Shown: positions 9,528-18,035 of the stretch, piece by piece
Numbering within the stretch: position 1 is the first letter of the stretch
Layout: each line of letters opens with the position of its first letter
NCBI RefSeq assembly: GCF_002483225.1
Contig: NZ_DLHL01000011.1
Coordinates: 186,001-250,000 of the forward strand
Reading direction: 5' to 3'
DNA: 64,000 nt
Source: Gemmatimonas sp. UBA7669
Lineage (GTDB): Bacteria > Gemmatimonadota > Gemmatimonadetes > Gemmatimonadales > Gemmatimonadaceae
Made by a program: the position numbers and the translations under genes
Notes under the pieces: generated by a model
Seen by the model: the letters and a program-made list of their open reading frames with translations, nothing else
The model's database searches: none
What the model was told of the DNA's origin: nothing

Positions 9528-10790
9528 TCAGCGCCTGGCGGCCAGCAGTTTCTCGACGAACTGATTGAGGCTGGCATTGGTGTCCATCCAGCGCACCACC
9601 GCCACAAGATCGTTGACCGGATCCACGTAAATGAAGTTGTTGCCGGCCCCGACATGGACAATCGCCTCCGGCGGGGCGGCGGCCAGATACGAACGGTCCG
9701 GATTCACGAACCAGTTCATGTAGCCGTAGGTCTTCTGGGCCGGCGTGGGCGTGAGCGCCTGCGTCACCCACGCCTCGCTCAGAATCTGCCGATCGCCCCA
9801 CTTGCCCCGCCGCTGCGTGAGCAGGCCAAAGCGGGCCATGTCCCAGGCGTTCAGAATCATGCCGCCGCCCCAGTGCCCACCACCGCTCACACTCTGCACC
9901 TCGCGGCCGTCAAGCACGATCCACGAATTGTCGTAGCCATACCAGCGCCAGGTGTCCGACGCCCCGATGGGGTCCATGAGACGCTCCTTGAGCACCTCGG
10001 GCAGCGGACGTCGCCAGACCTGCAGCGCGGCCAGCGCCAGCACGTTCACGCGCGTGTCGTTGTACTCGTACGCACTGCCCGGCGCCACACGCGGACGCGT
10101 GGTCCAGGTGGCCGCGTTCTGCGCGGGACGGTCGGCCCACTCCGGCTTGCCCCAGAGCGTGCCTTCCCAGTCACTCACCTGACGCAGCAGGTGATCCCAG
10201 GTGATCGTGCGGTTGTGCGGCGTATCGAACGGCATGAGCAAACGATCGGTGCCCGGCCAGTCACGCGCATAGCCCGTGCCGTTGGGCCGCGCGCGCACGA
10301 TGGGTGGCACATAGTGCGCCACCGTGTCGTGTACGCTGCGAATCTTGCCCGCGTCCACCGCCAAGCCCACCACGGAACTCAGGAAACTCTTGGTGACCGA
10401 GTTGGTGGTTTCCTGTGCGTTGGGATTGCCCCAGGTGGCCACCACGTAACCGCCCTTCACAATGATGCCGGTGGCATCGCCGCGCGGCGGCAGCGGGCCA
10501 ATAGGGTCGCCCAACGGCTCACGCCCGAACGTCGCGTAGTGATTGAGCTCGAGGTCACGCGGACTGCGGCTCTCCTTGCTGATGGCAAAGGCCACCGCCT
10601 CGGCCAGCTTGATCGAATCGAGACCGAGCGCGGAGGGACTGCGACGTTCCCAACTACCGGCGGGCGGCACATACGGTGTGACCGCCGCGCGTGCGCGATT
10701 CTGCGCGTCGGCCGTTGGGCCTCCGGCACCGAGCAGCAACAGACCCGCCACCACGCGGGCCCGCTGCTGCTTCAACGTACGGCACATCAT
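9528..10790 (-). CDS. serine hydrolase, class C beta-lactamase/PBP-like
   Basis: 420 residues with a signal peptide (VVAGLLLLGAGGPTADAQ). The nucleophile motif is SVTK (Ser131-Lys134) and the second motif YEYN supplies the YxN Tyr. A GHWGGGM-type segment is near the C-terminal side. This is the esterase/D-aminopeptidase/beta-lactamase superfamily (class C fold). Most such exported proteins are carboxyl esterases or peptidases rather than resistance enzymes. The ATG overlaps the stop of the upstream VPS10/BNR gene by 4 nt, so the two are translationally coupled and presumably act in the same compartment. Confidence 0.9.
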   Translation of the reverse strand: MMCRTLKQQRARVVAGLLLLGAGGPTADAQNRARAAVTPYVPPAGSWERRSPSALGLDSIKLAEAVAFAISKESRSPRDLELNHYATFGREPLGDPIGPLPPRGDATGIIVKGGYVVATWGNPNAQETTNSVTKSFLSSVVGLAVDAGKIRSVHDTVAHYVPPIVRARPNGTGYARDWPGTDRLLMPFDTPHNRTITWDHLLRQVSDWEGTLWGKPEWADRPAQNAATWTTRPRVAPGSAYEYNDTRVNVLALAALQVWRRPLPEVLKERLMDPIGASDTWRWYGYDNSWIVLDGREVQSVSGGGHWGGGMILNAWDMARFGLLTQRRGKWGDRQILSEAWVTQALTPTPAQKTYGYMNWFVNPDRSYLAAAPPEAIVHVGAGNNFIYVDPVNDLVAVVRWMDTNASLNQFVEKLLAARR

Positions 10791-13700
10791 GCGATCGGCC
10801 CCTTGGGCTTGGCCGGCGTCACCACGCCGGGCACGTTGTTGGCCTTGAGCAGCGCATTGAAGGCCGGCACATCCACCGTTTCCACGCGCTCCACCTCACG
10901 GCGAATGGTCTCCCACACCTTTTCCAGTTCGGCGAGGCGATCCTTCACCGGCTGCGTGAGTGTAGTGTTGCCCTCCACCTGCCCCAACAGGAAGCCATAC
11001 TGGCCGTTGATGCCGTTGGCGTAGTTGATGATGTCCTGCCCGTTGGCCGCCTTGGTGGTCAGTTTGGGATCGATGGTGTCGAGCGTCGCATTGAGTGCGC
11101 GGCCAGCCTTTGTGATGGTGTCTGCAGCCGTGGTGTTGGCCGCGCGGGTCACGTAGCCCTGCACCTGCGTCTTCACGTCGCGCAAACGATGCACGGCCGA
11201 GTGAATCTCATCGATGCGTGACGCCAGCAGATTGGCCACCGAGTCGCGCTCGGCCAGCACCGCGGCCGGCACGGTGAGCCGCGGATCCTGCACCACCTTG
11301 AGTGGCTGCGTCTGCGAGGCGGAGCCCACGCTGAGACGCACGCTGTAGTCACCCGGGCTCACGCGCGCGCCCCCGTCACCCGGCGCACCAAAGAGCAGTA
11401 CGTTCCCCACACGCGCGGGCGCCGCACGGCGGAGGTTCCAGCTGAAGGTGTTGAGTCCCGGACGCACCACCAGGCGATTGAGTGAGTCACCGCGCGACGC
11501 AAAGCTGCGCACCACCGCCCCCTTGCTGTCGAGGAACTGCAGCGTGACGGTCGCTGCGCTGTCCGGCACAGCCGGCATGCGGAAGTACACCGTGGCGCCG
11601 TAGGGCGGGTTGCGTCCGGCATTGGATGGTGCGCCAAAGCCGCCACTGCCGGCAAACAGCACCGCCTCGCGCGGCGCATAGAGATGCGCACCGGTGGCGG
11701 CCATGGCAGCCGAACGCTGACGCAGCACCGACAGGTCGTCGAGAATCCAGAACGCCCGCCCCTCGGTGGCGGCGATGAGATCCCCGTGACGCACCTGCAG
11801 ATCGGTCACCGGCACCACGGGGAAGTTGCCGCGGAACGGCATCCAGCGCGCGCCGCCGTCGAACGACACATAGACGCCCGTTTCCGTGCCGGCATACAAC
11901 AGACCGCGCTGCGCCGGGTCCTCGCGCACCACACGCACCGGCTCACCGTCGCGCAGGCCATTCACGAGACGCGTCCAGGTGGCGCCGTAGTCTTTCGACA
12001 TGAACACGTGCGGGGTGGGATCACCGAGGCGGTCCTTGCGGAACGCCACGTACACGGTGGCCGCATCATGCGGCGAGATGGCGATCTCGTTGACGAGGCC
12101 ATCGCCCCATGCCGCGGGAGTGACATTGCTCCAGGTGGCCCCGCCATCACGCGTGCGCTGAATGAGACCGTCGTCGGTACCCACATACAGCGTGCGCGCA
12201 TCATGCGGCGACTCTTCAATGACCACAATGGTGCCGTACACCTCCCCACCGGCGCCTTCGTTGGTGATGGGGCCGCCGCCCCAGCCCTGACGCGTCTTGT
12301 CGTTGCGCGTCAGGTCGGGAGAGATGGGCATCCACTGCTGGCCGCGTGTCGTGCTGCGGAAGAGCACATTGCCGCCGTGATACACCACGCTCGCGTCATG
12401 CTGCGACACGTGAATGGGCGCAGTCCAGTTGAAGCGGTACTTGGTCTTGTCGGTCGGCTCGGTGAGGTTCATCTCCGGCCAGGGCATGATGGCCCGCGAG
12501 AGGCCCGTCTGCTGATCGAGCTCGTCGATGATGCCCTGATAGCAGCCGCCGTACACGTAGCGTGACTGTGCCGGGTGCACACCGATGTTGGCGCTCTCGC
12601 AGCCCGGGCCTTCCTTCCAGTCACGGATGCCGATGGCCCCCCCGTCACTGCGCGATGCGATGATGACCGAGGAGTTGTCCTGCTGGCCGCCGTAGAGCTT
12701 GTACGGGAAATCGTCGTCCACGCTCACATGATAGAACTGCGCCGTCGGCTGATTGTCCTGACTGCTCCAACTGCGGCCACCATCGAGCGAAATCGACGCG
12801 CCGCCGTCGTTGGCGTTGATGAGATAGCGCGAGTCGGCGGGGTTGATCCACAGGCCGTGATTGTCACCATGCGTGGCCGGCACCGCGGCGAAGGTGCGCC
12901 CACCATCGATGCTGCGCAGCAGCGGCGCGTTGTTCACCCACACCACGTCGGCGTTCTTCGGGTCGGCCGTGAGCTTCATGTAGTACCACGAGCGCGTCTG
13001 GATGAGACGGTCGCCCGACTGCAGGCGCCATGTGCGCCCGGCATCGTCACTGCGAAACAGGCCGCCGTTCTCCGCTTCGACAATGGCGTACACCCGATCG
13101 GGATTGGCCGGTGACACCGACACGCCGATCTTGCCCATCAGGCGCGGCAGGCCCTCGCTGAGCCGCGTCCAGGTGTCGCCACCGTCGCTGCTCTTCCAGA
13201 TACCGCTGCCCGCGCCACCCGAGCGCACCATCCAGGGCATGCGCTGATGATCCCAGAACGCCGCATACAGAATGCGCGGATTGCTGGGGTCCATGGACAG
13301 ATCGCTGGCGCCACTCGTGGCATTCTCGCCCTTGAGCACCAGCGTCCAGGTCTTGCCGCCGTCGGTGCTGCGATAAATGCCGCGCTCACTCGTGCCCTTC
13401 CAGCGCTCACCCTGTGCGGCCACATACACCACGTCGGGGTTGCCCGGATGCACGCGCACCGCGGAGATCTGTCGCGTCGCGGCAAGGCCGACGTGCGTCC
13501 AGTTGCGTCCCTGATCGGTGCTCTTGTACACCCCGTTGCCATAGGTGGACGACTGTCCGCGAATGGCATGTTCGCCGGTGCCAACGTAGAGCACGTTCTC
13601 GTCGCTGGGCGCCACGGCAATGGCACCAATGGACCCGCTAGCAAACCAGCCATCGGAGATGTTGCGCCACGAGATGCCCGCATCATCCGTCCGCCAGAGG

Positions 13701-13984
13701 CCACCGCCGGTGTAACCCGCGAAGTAGGTCAGCGGATTGGACGGCAGACCGGCCACGGCCACCGAGCGTCCACCCCGCCAGGGCCCCACGTTGCGCCAAC
13801 GGAGCGCCGTGAAGGTGGTGGAGTCAAAGGCGGACAACGCGGCGGTGCCGGATACGGCGGCCGATGGTCCACGCTGGGCATGGAGTGGTGCGGTGGCCAG
13901 AGCGCCGACCGTGAGGACGCCGGTCGCCAGGGCGACGGGCGTGAGCGCCGCGCGCAGGGCGCGACGCTGAGGCAGGATAGACAT
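10787..13984 (-). CDS. exported VPS10/BNR-repeat (sortilin-like) protein
   Basis: 1065 residues with an N-terminal signal peptide ending near PLHAQ. The body is a large propeller of repeated Asp-box/BNR motifs (SxDxGxTW: STDQGRNW, STDGGKTW, SSDGGDTW, SDDAGRTW, SIDGGRTF, TRDGGATW, SKDYGATW, SFDGGARW). A C-terminal region follows with a beta-sandwich and a helical bundle (DPRLTVPAAVLAERDSVANL). These proteins are annotated as glycosyl-hydrolase-like or sortilin-like, and no catalytic activity is proven. A TAGAAT -10-like box lies about 30 nt upstream. It is the first gene of a minus-strand run that leads through the coupled serine hydrolase. Confidence 0.92.
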   Translation of the reverse strand: MSILPQRRALRAALTPVALATGVLTVGALATAPLHAQRGPSAAVSGTAALSAFDSTTFTALRWRNVGPWRGGRSVAVAGLPSNPLTYFAGYTGGGLWRTDDAGISWRNISDGWFASGSIGAIAVAPSDENVLYVGTGEHAIRGQSSTYGNGVYKSTDQGRNWTHVGLAATRQISAVRVHPGNPDVVYVAAQGERWKGTSERGIYRSTDGGKTWTLVLKGENATSGASDLSMDPSNPRILYAAFWDHQRMPWMVRSGGAGSGIWKSSDGGDTWTRLSEGLPRLMGKIGVSVSPANPDRVYAIVEAENGGLFRSDDAGRTWRLQSGDRLIQTRSWYYMKLTADPKNADVVWVNNAPLLRSIDGGRTFAAVPATHGDNHGLWINPADSRYLINANDGGASISLDGGRSWSSQDNQPTAQFYHVSVDDDFPYKLYGGQQDNSSVIIASRSDGGAIGIRDWKEGPGCESANIGVHPAQSRYVYGGCYQGIIDELDQQTGLSRAIMPWPEMNLTEPTDKTKYRFNWTAPIHVSQHDASVVYHGGNVLFRSTTRGQQWMPISPDLTRNDKTRQGWGGGPITNEGAGGEVYGTIVVIEESPHDARTLYVGTDDGLIQRTRDGGATWSNVTPAAWGDGLVNEIAISPHDAATVYVAFRKDRLGDPTPHVFMSKDYGATWTRLVNGLRDGEPVRVVREDPAQRGLLYAGTETGVYVSFDGGARWMPFRGNFPVVPVTDLQVRHGDLIAATEGRAFWILDDLSVLRQRSAAMAATGAHLYAPREAVLFAGSGGFGAPSNAGRNPPYGATVYFRMPAVPDSAATVTLQFLDSKGAVVRSFASRGDSLNRLVVRPGLNTFSWNLRRAAPARVGNVLLFGAPGDGGARVSPGDYSVRLSVGSASQTQPLKVVQDPRLTVPAAVLAERDSVANLLASRIDEIHSAVHRLRDVKTQVQGYVTRAANTTAADTITKAGRALNATLDTIDPKLTTKAANGQDIINYANGINGQYGFLLGQVEGNTTLTQPVKDRLAELEKVWETIRREVERVETVDVPAFNALLKANNVPGVVTPAKPKGPIA

Positions 13985-14013
13985 GGTGACGTTTGGTGGG
14001 AGGAGACCTTCCT

Positions 14014-14019
14014 ATTCTA
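14014..14019 (-). promoter_or_regulatory. candidate -10 box for the VPS10/BNR gene
   Basis: TAGAAT on the minus strand, about 30 nt upstream of the start at 13984, in the short divergent region shared with the VanZ gene. No -35 at standard spacing is convincing. Confidence 0.35.
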
Positions 14020-14052
14020 CCAGCCCGGGCTGCACAGGGTGGACTCTCCGTC

Positions 14053-14058
14053 GATATT
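14053..14058 (+). promoter_or_regulatory. candidate -10 box for the VanZ gene
   Basis: GATATT lies 7 nt before the ATG at 14066, and no Shine-Dalgarno is present. It resembles the arrangement at the sigma-factor start (4690-4704). Confidence 0.3.
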
Positions 14059-14065
14059 CCCGGCC

Positions 14066-15337
14066 ATGCCCGAGTTGCCCCGACCCTTTGCACTGCGACG
14101 CGCCGCCGACCAGACGGCCCTTCAGCTTGGCCGGGCCCTGCTCGGCTATCTCGCGCTCATGGTCGGCATCATCACCCTGGCGCCCTTTGATTTCCAGTCC
14201 ACCCCGGCACACGGGTGGACCACGATCTGGAACCGCTCGGACATCGTCATGAACGTGCTGATGTTCGTGCCGTTCGGCTTTGTCTACCAGCTCACTCGGC
14301 CCCGCGGCGCCCCGACGGACTGGCCTCGAGTGGTGCTGCTTGGTGCGGCGCTCAGCGCCGGCATTGAAGTGGCGCAGTTGTTCGCCCCGCAGCGCTACTC
14401 CTCGCCACTGGACCTCCTCACCAATACCGTGGGCGCAGCCGCCGGGGCCGCGCTGTTTGCCCGGTTGGCGCGGCATCTTCCCGGTAGCGAGGCCGTGCGA
14501 TCCTTCGCGCTCGAACTGCCGCTCATGGGCCTGGTGTACCAACTCGTGCCGTTGGTGTGGCTCGTTGGATTGGGCGCAGACACCGAGGCGCGACGCTGGT
14601 TGGTTCTGCTGCCGGTGATGATGGCCGGCGCCATTCTGGGAACAGTGCAAGCCGCGTATGTGGCCCCGCAGTTGGCGGAACGCGGGACGTCAACGGCTGC
14701 GTCGCGACGATGGCTGTTGATCTCCCTCGTGGGTTGGGCGGTGGTGGCGCTGCCACTGGCGGTTGGGCGCGACACCGCATTGGGCCTCGCCTGTGCCACC
14801 ATGCTCGTTGGCACGGCGCTGCTCCGCAGTCTGGCCACGTTTCGTATGCTCGAGGTGTCCGCACCCGATCGCGCCGAGGCCCGCCGCTTTGAATTGCCAA
14901 CACTGAGACTGTTGTTGCCGGTGTTTGCGGCCTATCTCACCCTGTCGGCACTCTGGCCGATGGCCGAGCTGTCACTGCGCTGGCAAGGAAGTTGGGCGTT
15001 GGTGTTGCCGGGTCTCTCGCTCAATGAAGGGATGGTCTACCGCGCACTCGAGCAGGTGGCCGCCTTTACGCTGGTGGGATACATGAGCGCGGAATTCCAT
15101 GGACGTGACAGGCGCACGCTTTCGAGAGACTGGTTGCGTTCCATTGCCTGGGCGCTACCCGTTTCACTCATGTTGCAGGCCGCTCGCGGCTTCCGGGCGG
15201 ACAGCGGTGCCAGCTTCTCGTTGTTGCTCCTGACGCAGGTAGCTGCGATTTTCGGTGCATGGCTCTATGTCTTGCAGCGGGCACATGTTCAGGCGTTGGT
15301 TGTGCGGCACACGCCGCCACACAGCGGCCCATCGTAG
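14066..15337 (+). CDS. VanZ family integral membrane protein
   Basis: 423 residues. The N-terminal 130 residues carry the VanZ-like signature: IITLAPFDF, a loop, then NRSDIVMNVLMFVPFGFVYQL and the later GIEVAQLFAPQRYSSPLDLLTNTVGA. These are the conserved acidic and Asn positions of VanZ/RDD-type proteins. The C-terminal part adds about eight more hydrophobic helices. VanZ contributes low-level teicoplanin resistance in enterococci; in other bacteria the role is unknown. The frame stays open far upstream, but that part is the antisense of the VPS10 gene, and the ATG at 14066 begins the first recognisable residues. It is divergent from the VPS10 gene. Confidence 0.88.
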   Translation: MPELPRPFALRRAADQTALQLGRALLGYLALMVGIITLAPFDFQSTPAHGWTTIWNRSDIVMNVLMFVPFGFVYQLTRPRGAPTDWPRVVLLGAALSAGIEVAQLFAPQRYSSPLDLLTNTVGAAAGAALFARLARHLPGSEAVRSFALELPLMGLVYQLVPLVWLVGLGADTEARRWLVLLPVMMAGAILGTVQAAYVAPQLAERGTSTAASRRWLLISLVGWAVVALPLAVGRDTALGLACATMLVGTALLRSLATFRMLEVSAPDRAEARRFELPTLRLLLPVFAAYLTLSALWPMAELSLRWQGSWALVLPGLSLNEGMVYRALEQVAAFTLVGYMSAEFHGRDRRTLSRDWLRSIAWALPVSLMLQAARGFRADSGASFSLLLLTQVAAIFGAWLYVLQRAHVQALVVRHTPPHSGPS

Positions 15338-15371
15338 GCAGGTCTTCGCACCACTCGCCACCGCACATCCA

Positions 15372-16967
15372 ATGACCATGCGCACGGCACGTCGGGCCAT
15401 CGCGCTGCTGAGCAGCGTCGTGTGGCTGGGAGCCTGTCGGACCTCGCCACAACCGATGGGGGTTGATGGTCCACCGCCGATGTGGCTGCCGTTCGACGGC
15501 ATTGGCCTCGACGGGGAATCCTACGACTGGACGGGCACACCCACGCTCCTGTCCATGGATGCCCCATCACCATTGGCCTGTGTGCAGATGCAGGATGCGT
15601 CAGGCACCCTCGCGCTGCGCCTCGTGTTCCGCGACAGCGTGAACCTTCAGGCCATGCCGGGCACACTACATGTGCTCGTTTCGTCGATTGGAGGTTTTGG
15701 CGGAGGAACCGCCTATGGCGTCCCCAACGTGGAATTTGCCATCGACTTTTCGCGGCTCGACAAGGCGCAGAATGGGCGTGGTGCCGGTTTTGCGCTGCGT
15801 GAGGTCACGCCGGATGGACTTGGCGCTTTCCGTTCACCCTACGAACTCGATCTGGTCGCGCTGCCCACCTGGAGCTCCGATCAGTTCGAAGTGCGCATGG
15901 CCCGCCGTCCACGGGGGCAGTTCGGCCATGTGGATCCGCTCGCGGCCATCACCGCGGTGTATGTCAGCGCGGATTCGGTCGTGCACCGGTCGGCCACGGT
16001 CCGCTATCGCAGTACCACGCCGCCTCAGTCCAGCGCGCGCCCACGCGCGGTCGGGATTCCCGCACCACCGGCCGGCGCGCTGCGCGTGGCACAATGGAAT
16101 GTGTCGGAGGGCTCGTTCCGAAAGCCCGCCATGCATGCCCGGCTGCTGGCCGCGCTTGTGCCTGATGTGCTGATGCTCGATGAGGTGTACGAACAGGTCA
16201 CCCCCGATTCGCTGCGCGCTTTCTTCAACCTGCCACCGCTGCGAAAGCTGGGCCCCTGGCAATTCGTCATTGCCGGCAGTGGCGGGAGACAGCGCACCGT
16301 GGTGGCGGCGCGTCGCCGCGCCGTGCGGCCCGAGCCGAGCATGGCGCGAATGCAGTATGAGCCCGGTGCACTCGACAGTCTCAGGCGTCTGGTGCCCGCC
16401 GCAGCGCATCGCCTCATCGACATCGAGCAGCAGGCACAGATCTCGAGCACCGGTGCCTGGGTGGACGTGGATGGACGCGAGGTGCTGTTTGTGCCGCTCG
16501 ATCTGCAGAGCGGCGGGTACGCGGGCAACGTGCAGGATGCGCTGCGCGTGCTGCAGGCGCGGGCCATTCGACGGCATGTGCGGCGGGTGGTGGACGCCTA
16601 TCGTGAGGCGCACGGCGGAGAACATCCTCCCATCGTGCTCGGTGGCGACTTCAATCCCGTGGGGAGCTTCGAATCGGTCCGTCTTCTCGGCCCGCAGCTG
16701 ATCGAGGATGTGACGGGCTGGATGCTTCCGTCGATTGTGCAGCGACTCAATCAGCCTTCGGCCGTGACCTGGTCCAGCGAGGTGGCGGCACAGTTTGCGC
16801 CGGGCTGGCTGGATCTCACCTACTACCGTGGGTTCCGTCAGGTTGGCGGCTTCGTCTTTACGACCGAGGATCTCAGCGACCGACTTCTCAAGCGACTCCG
16901 CATGACCCGCGGGACGTTTGCGCAGGTGAGTGATCACTTCATCGTGGTGACCGACCTCAGGCGCTGA
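15372..16967 (+). CDS. lipoprotein of the endonuclease/exonuclease/phosphatase superfamily
   Basis: 531 residues from an ATG that begins a lipoprotein signal peptide (LLSSVVWLGAC, lipobox Cys22). Residues 25-230 form a beta-rich N-terminal domain of unknown type. The C-terminal 300 residues match the EEP fold: LRVAQWNVSEG (Asn of motif I), VLMLDEVYEQ (metal-binding Glu), PIVLGGDFNPV (GDFN motif) and the terminal SDHF (catalytic Asp-His). The active site therefore appears complete. It is predicted to be membrane-anchored on the periplasmic or surface side, where it may cleave nucleic acid or phosphodiester lipids. It may be functionally related to the endonuclease I lipoprotein about 5 kb downstream. 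Confidence 0.87.
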   Translation: MTMRTARRAIALLSSVVWLGACRTSPQPMGVDGPPPMWLPFDGIGLDGESYDWTGTPTLLSMDAPSPLACVQMQDASGTLALRLVFRDSVNLQAMPGTLHVLVSSIGGFGGGTAYGVPNVEFAIDFSRLDKAQNGRGAGFALREVTPDGLGAFRSPYELDLVALPTWSSDQFEVRMARRPRGQFGHVDPLAAITAVYVSADSVVHRSATVRYRSTTPPQSSARPRAVGIPAPPAGALRVAQWNVSEGSFRKPAMHARLLAALVPDVLMLDEVYEQVTPDSLRAFFNLPPLRKLGPWQFVIAGSGGRQRTVVAARRRAVRPEPSMARMQYEPGALDSLRRLVPAAAHRLIDIEQQAQISSTGAWVDVDGREVLFVPLDLQSGGYAGNVQDALRVLQARAIRRHVRRVVDAYREAHGGEHPPIVLGGDFNPVGSFESVRLLGPQLIEDVTGWMLPSIVQRLNQPSAVTWSSEVAAQFAPGWLDLTYYRGFRQVGGFVFTTEDLSDRLLKRLRMTRGTFAQVSDHFIVVTDLRR

Positions 16968-16998
16968 GTATTCGGGGACGCACTCTACACCGAAGTAC

Positions 16999-17913
16999 TC
17001 AACGCAACAGGAGACGCAGCATTTCTGGCATGGCGTGCAGGTGATCGATGTGATCGGGTGCGCTGGTGCCGGCAAACCCCATCACACGCAGCTTGCCCAC
17101 TCGCGTGTCGCTGAGTTGCTGCATGCCACGCGGGCCCCAGGCCAGTACGGGCTTTGCGCGAAGTCCAAGAGCGTGCAACATCCACTGCGCGGTTTCGGTG
17201 GTGCTCGCGTACGTGCCGGGAAAAATCTCGGAGTGCGTGACCAGCATGCGGGACTGCCCTGCGGCGGCCCGACGCGCAAACGCGGTAAGCGACAGCAGGT
17301 TGAGCGAATCGAGTGTGCCACCGTCAGCCAGCGCCTGGCCCTCCGGCACATACGACGTATGCATGCCGTCCAGCAACAGCACCGCATGCACACGCGCGGC
17401 CCATGTGCTGTCACGCAGTATCACGCGAATGGCGCCATGACCGGCGGAGAATCCGCTCAACACCACCCGCTCGATACGCACCGCGCGGCCAGCCAGTGAG
17501 TCGAGCCCACGCTGCACCTGCGCCATGACACGGTCCATGGCGCCCGGCTCGCGAAAGCTGCGGTCGTACACGCCCGATCCCGCGCCCAGGGAGAATGTGG
17601 CGACCGGCATGCCCGGCTTCTGCGCTGCTGCGGCCTGACGCACCAGCCAGGGCGCGCCGTGAAAGTGCAGCAGCAGCAGCTGTCGGTCGCGCCGAGCTAG
17701 CGCGCGGGGCACAAACAGCATGCCGCGTCCTCCACCCGGCAACGTGAGCAACACCGAATCGCCGGCGAGCGGCGCCGGCGCGAGACGGGCATGCAGCCGC
17801 AGATCCTCCTGCATGGGACTGCGCTGGGCCGGCATCACCCCGGCAACCAGACTGACCAGCCCGAGTGCCACGGCCGTGCCTCGTCCCAGTCGAGCTGCTC
17901 CCCGTCCGATCAT
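16999..17913 (-). CDS. secreted alpha/beta-hydrolase-like protein
   Basis: 304 residues with a signal peptide (GTAVALGLVSLVAGVMPAQ). The sequence LLLLHFHGAPW resembles the HGG oxyanion region of esterases, and VVLSGFSAGHGAIR contains a nucleophile elbow of GxSxG type (GFSAG). A candidate catalytic His lies near the C-terminus in SAPDHIDHLHAMPEM. It is probably an exported esterase or lipase-like hydrolase; the substrate is unknown. A strong GAGGAGG Shine-Dalgarno precedes the ATG. It is convergent with the EEP gene and divergent from the plug protein. Confidence 0.8.
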   Translation of the reverse strand: MIGRGAARLGRGTAVALGLVSLVAGVMPAQRSPMQEDLRLHARLAPAPLAGDSVLLTLPGGGRGMLFVPRALARRDRQLLLLHFHGAPWLVRQAAAAQKPGMPVATFSLGAGSGVYDRSFREPGAMDRVMAQVQRGLDSLAGRAVRIERVVLSGFSAGHGAIRVILRDSTWAARVHAVLLLDGMHTSYVPEGQALADGGTLDSLNLLSLTAFARRAAAGQSRMLVTHSEIFPGTYASTTETAQWMLHALGLRAKPVLAWGPRGMQQLSDTRVGKLRVMGFAGTSAPDHIDHLHAMPEMLRLLLR

Positions 17914-18035
17914 CCCCCCTCCTCGTCGCCAACCGTGGAACCCGGTTTCCGCCCGGGGTACGCAGGTGGGTGGAAACTCGCCCCAATCCCTCCTGAACGG
18001 TACTTTCCACGGTCTCCCCTCCTCCGGGCCATGTC

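Noticed and set aside
9507..11024. Long plus-strand open frame (about 505 codons)
   Set aside because: It is antisense to the serine hydrolase and the VPS10 gene. It is rich in Arg/His and has no recognisable domain; long antisense frames are expected in high-GC DNA.
13247..14065. N-terminal extension of the VanZ frame
   Set aside because: Lies antisense to the VPS10 gene. The VanZ family residues begin just after the ATG at 14066.
17932..18013. 9-bp inverted repeat (accgtggaa ... ttccacggt) in the divergent region
   Set aside because: Arms are 64 nt apart and short; not enough to claim an operator.
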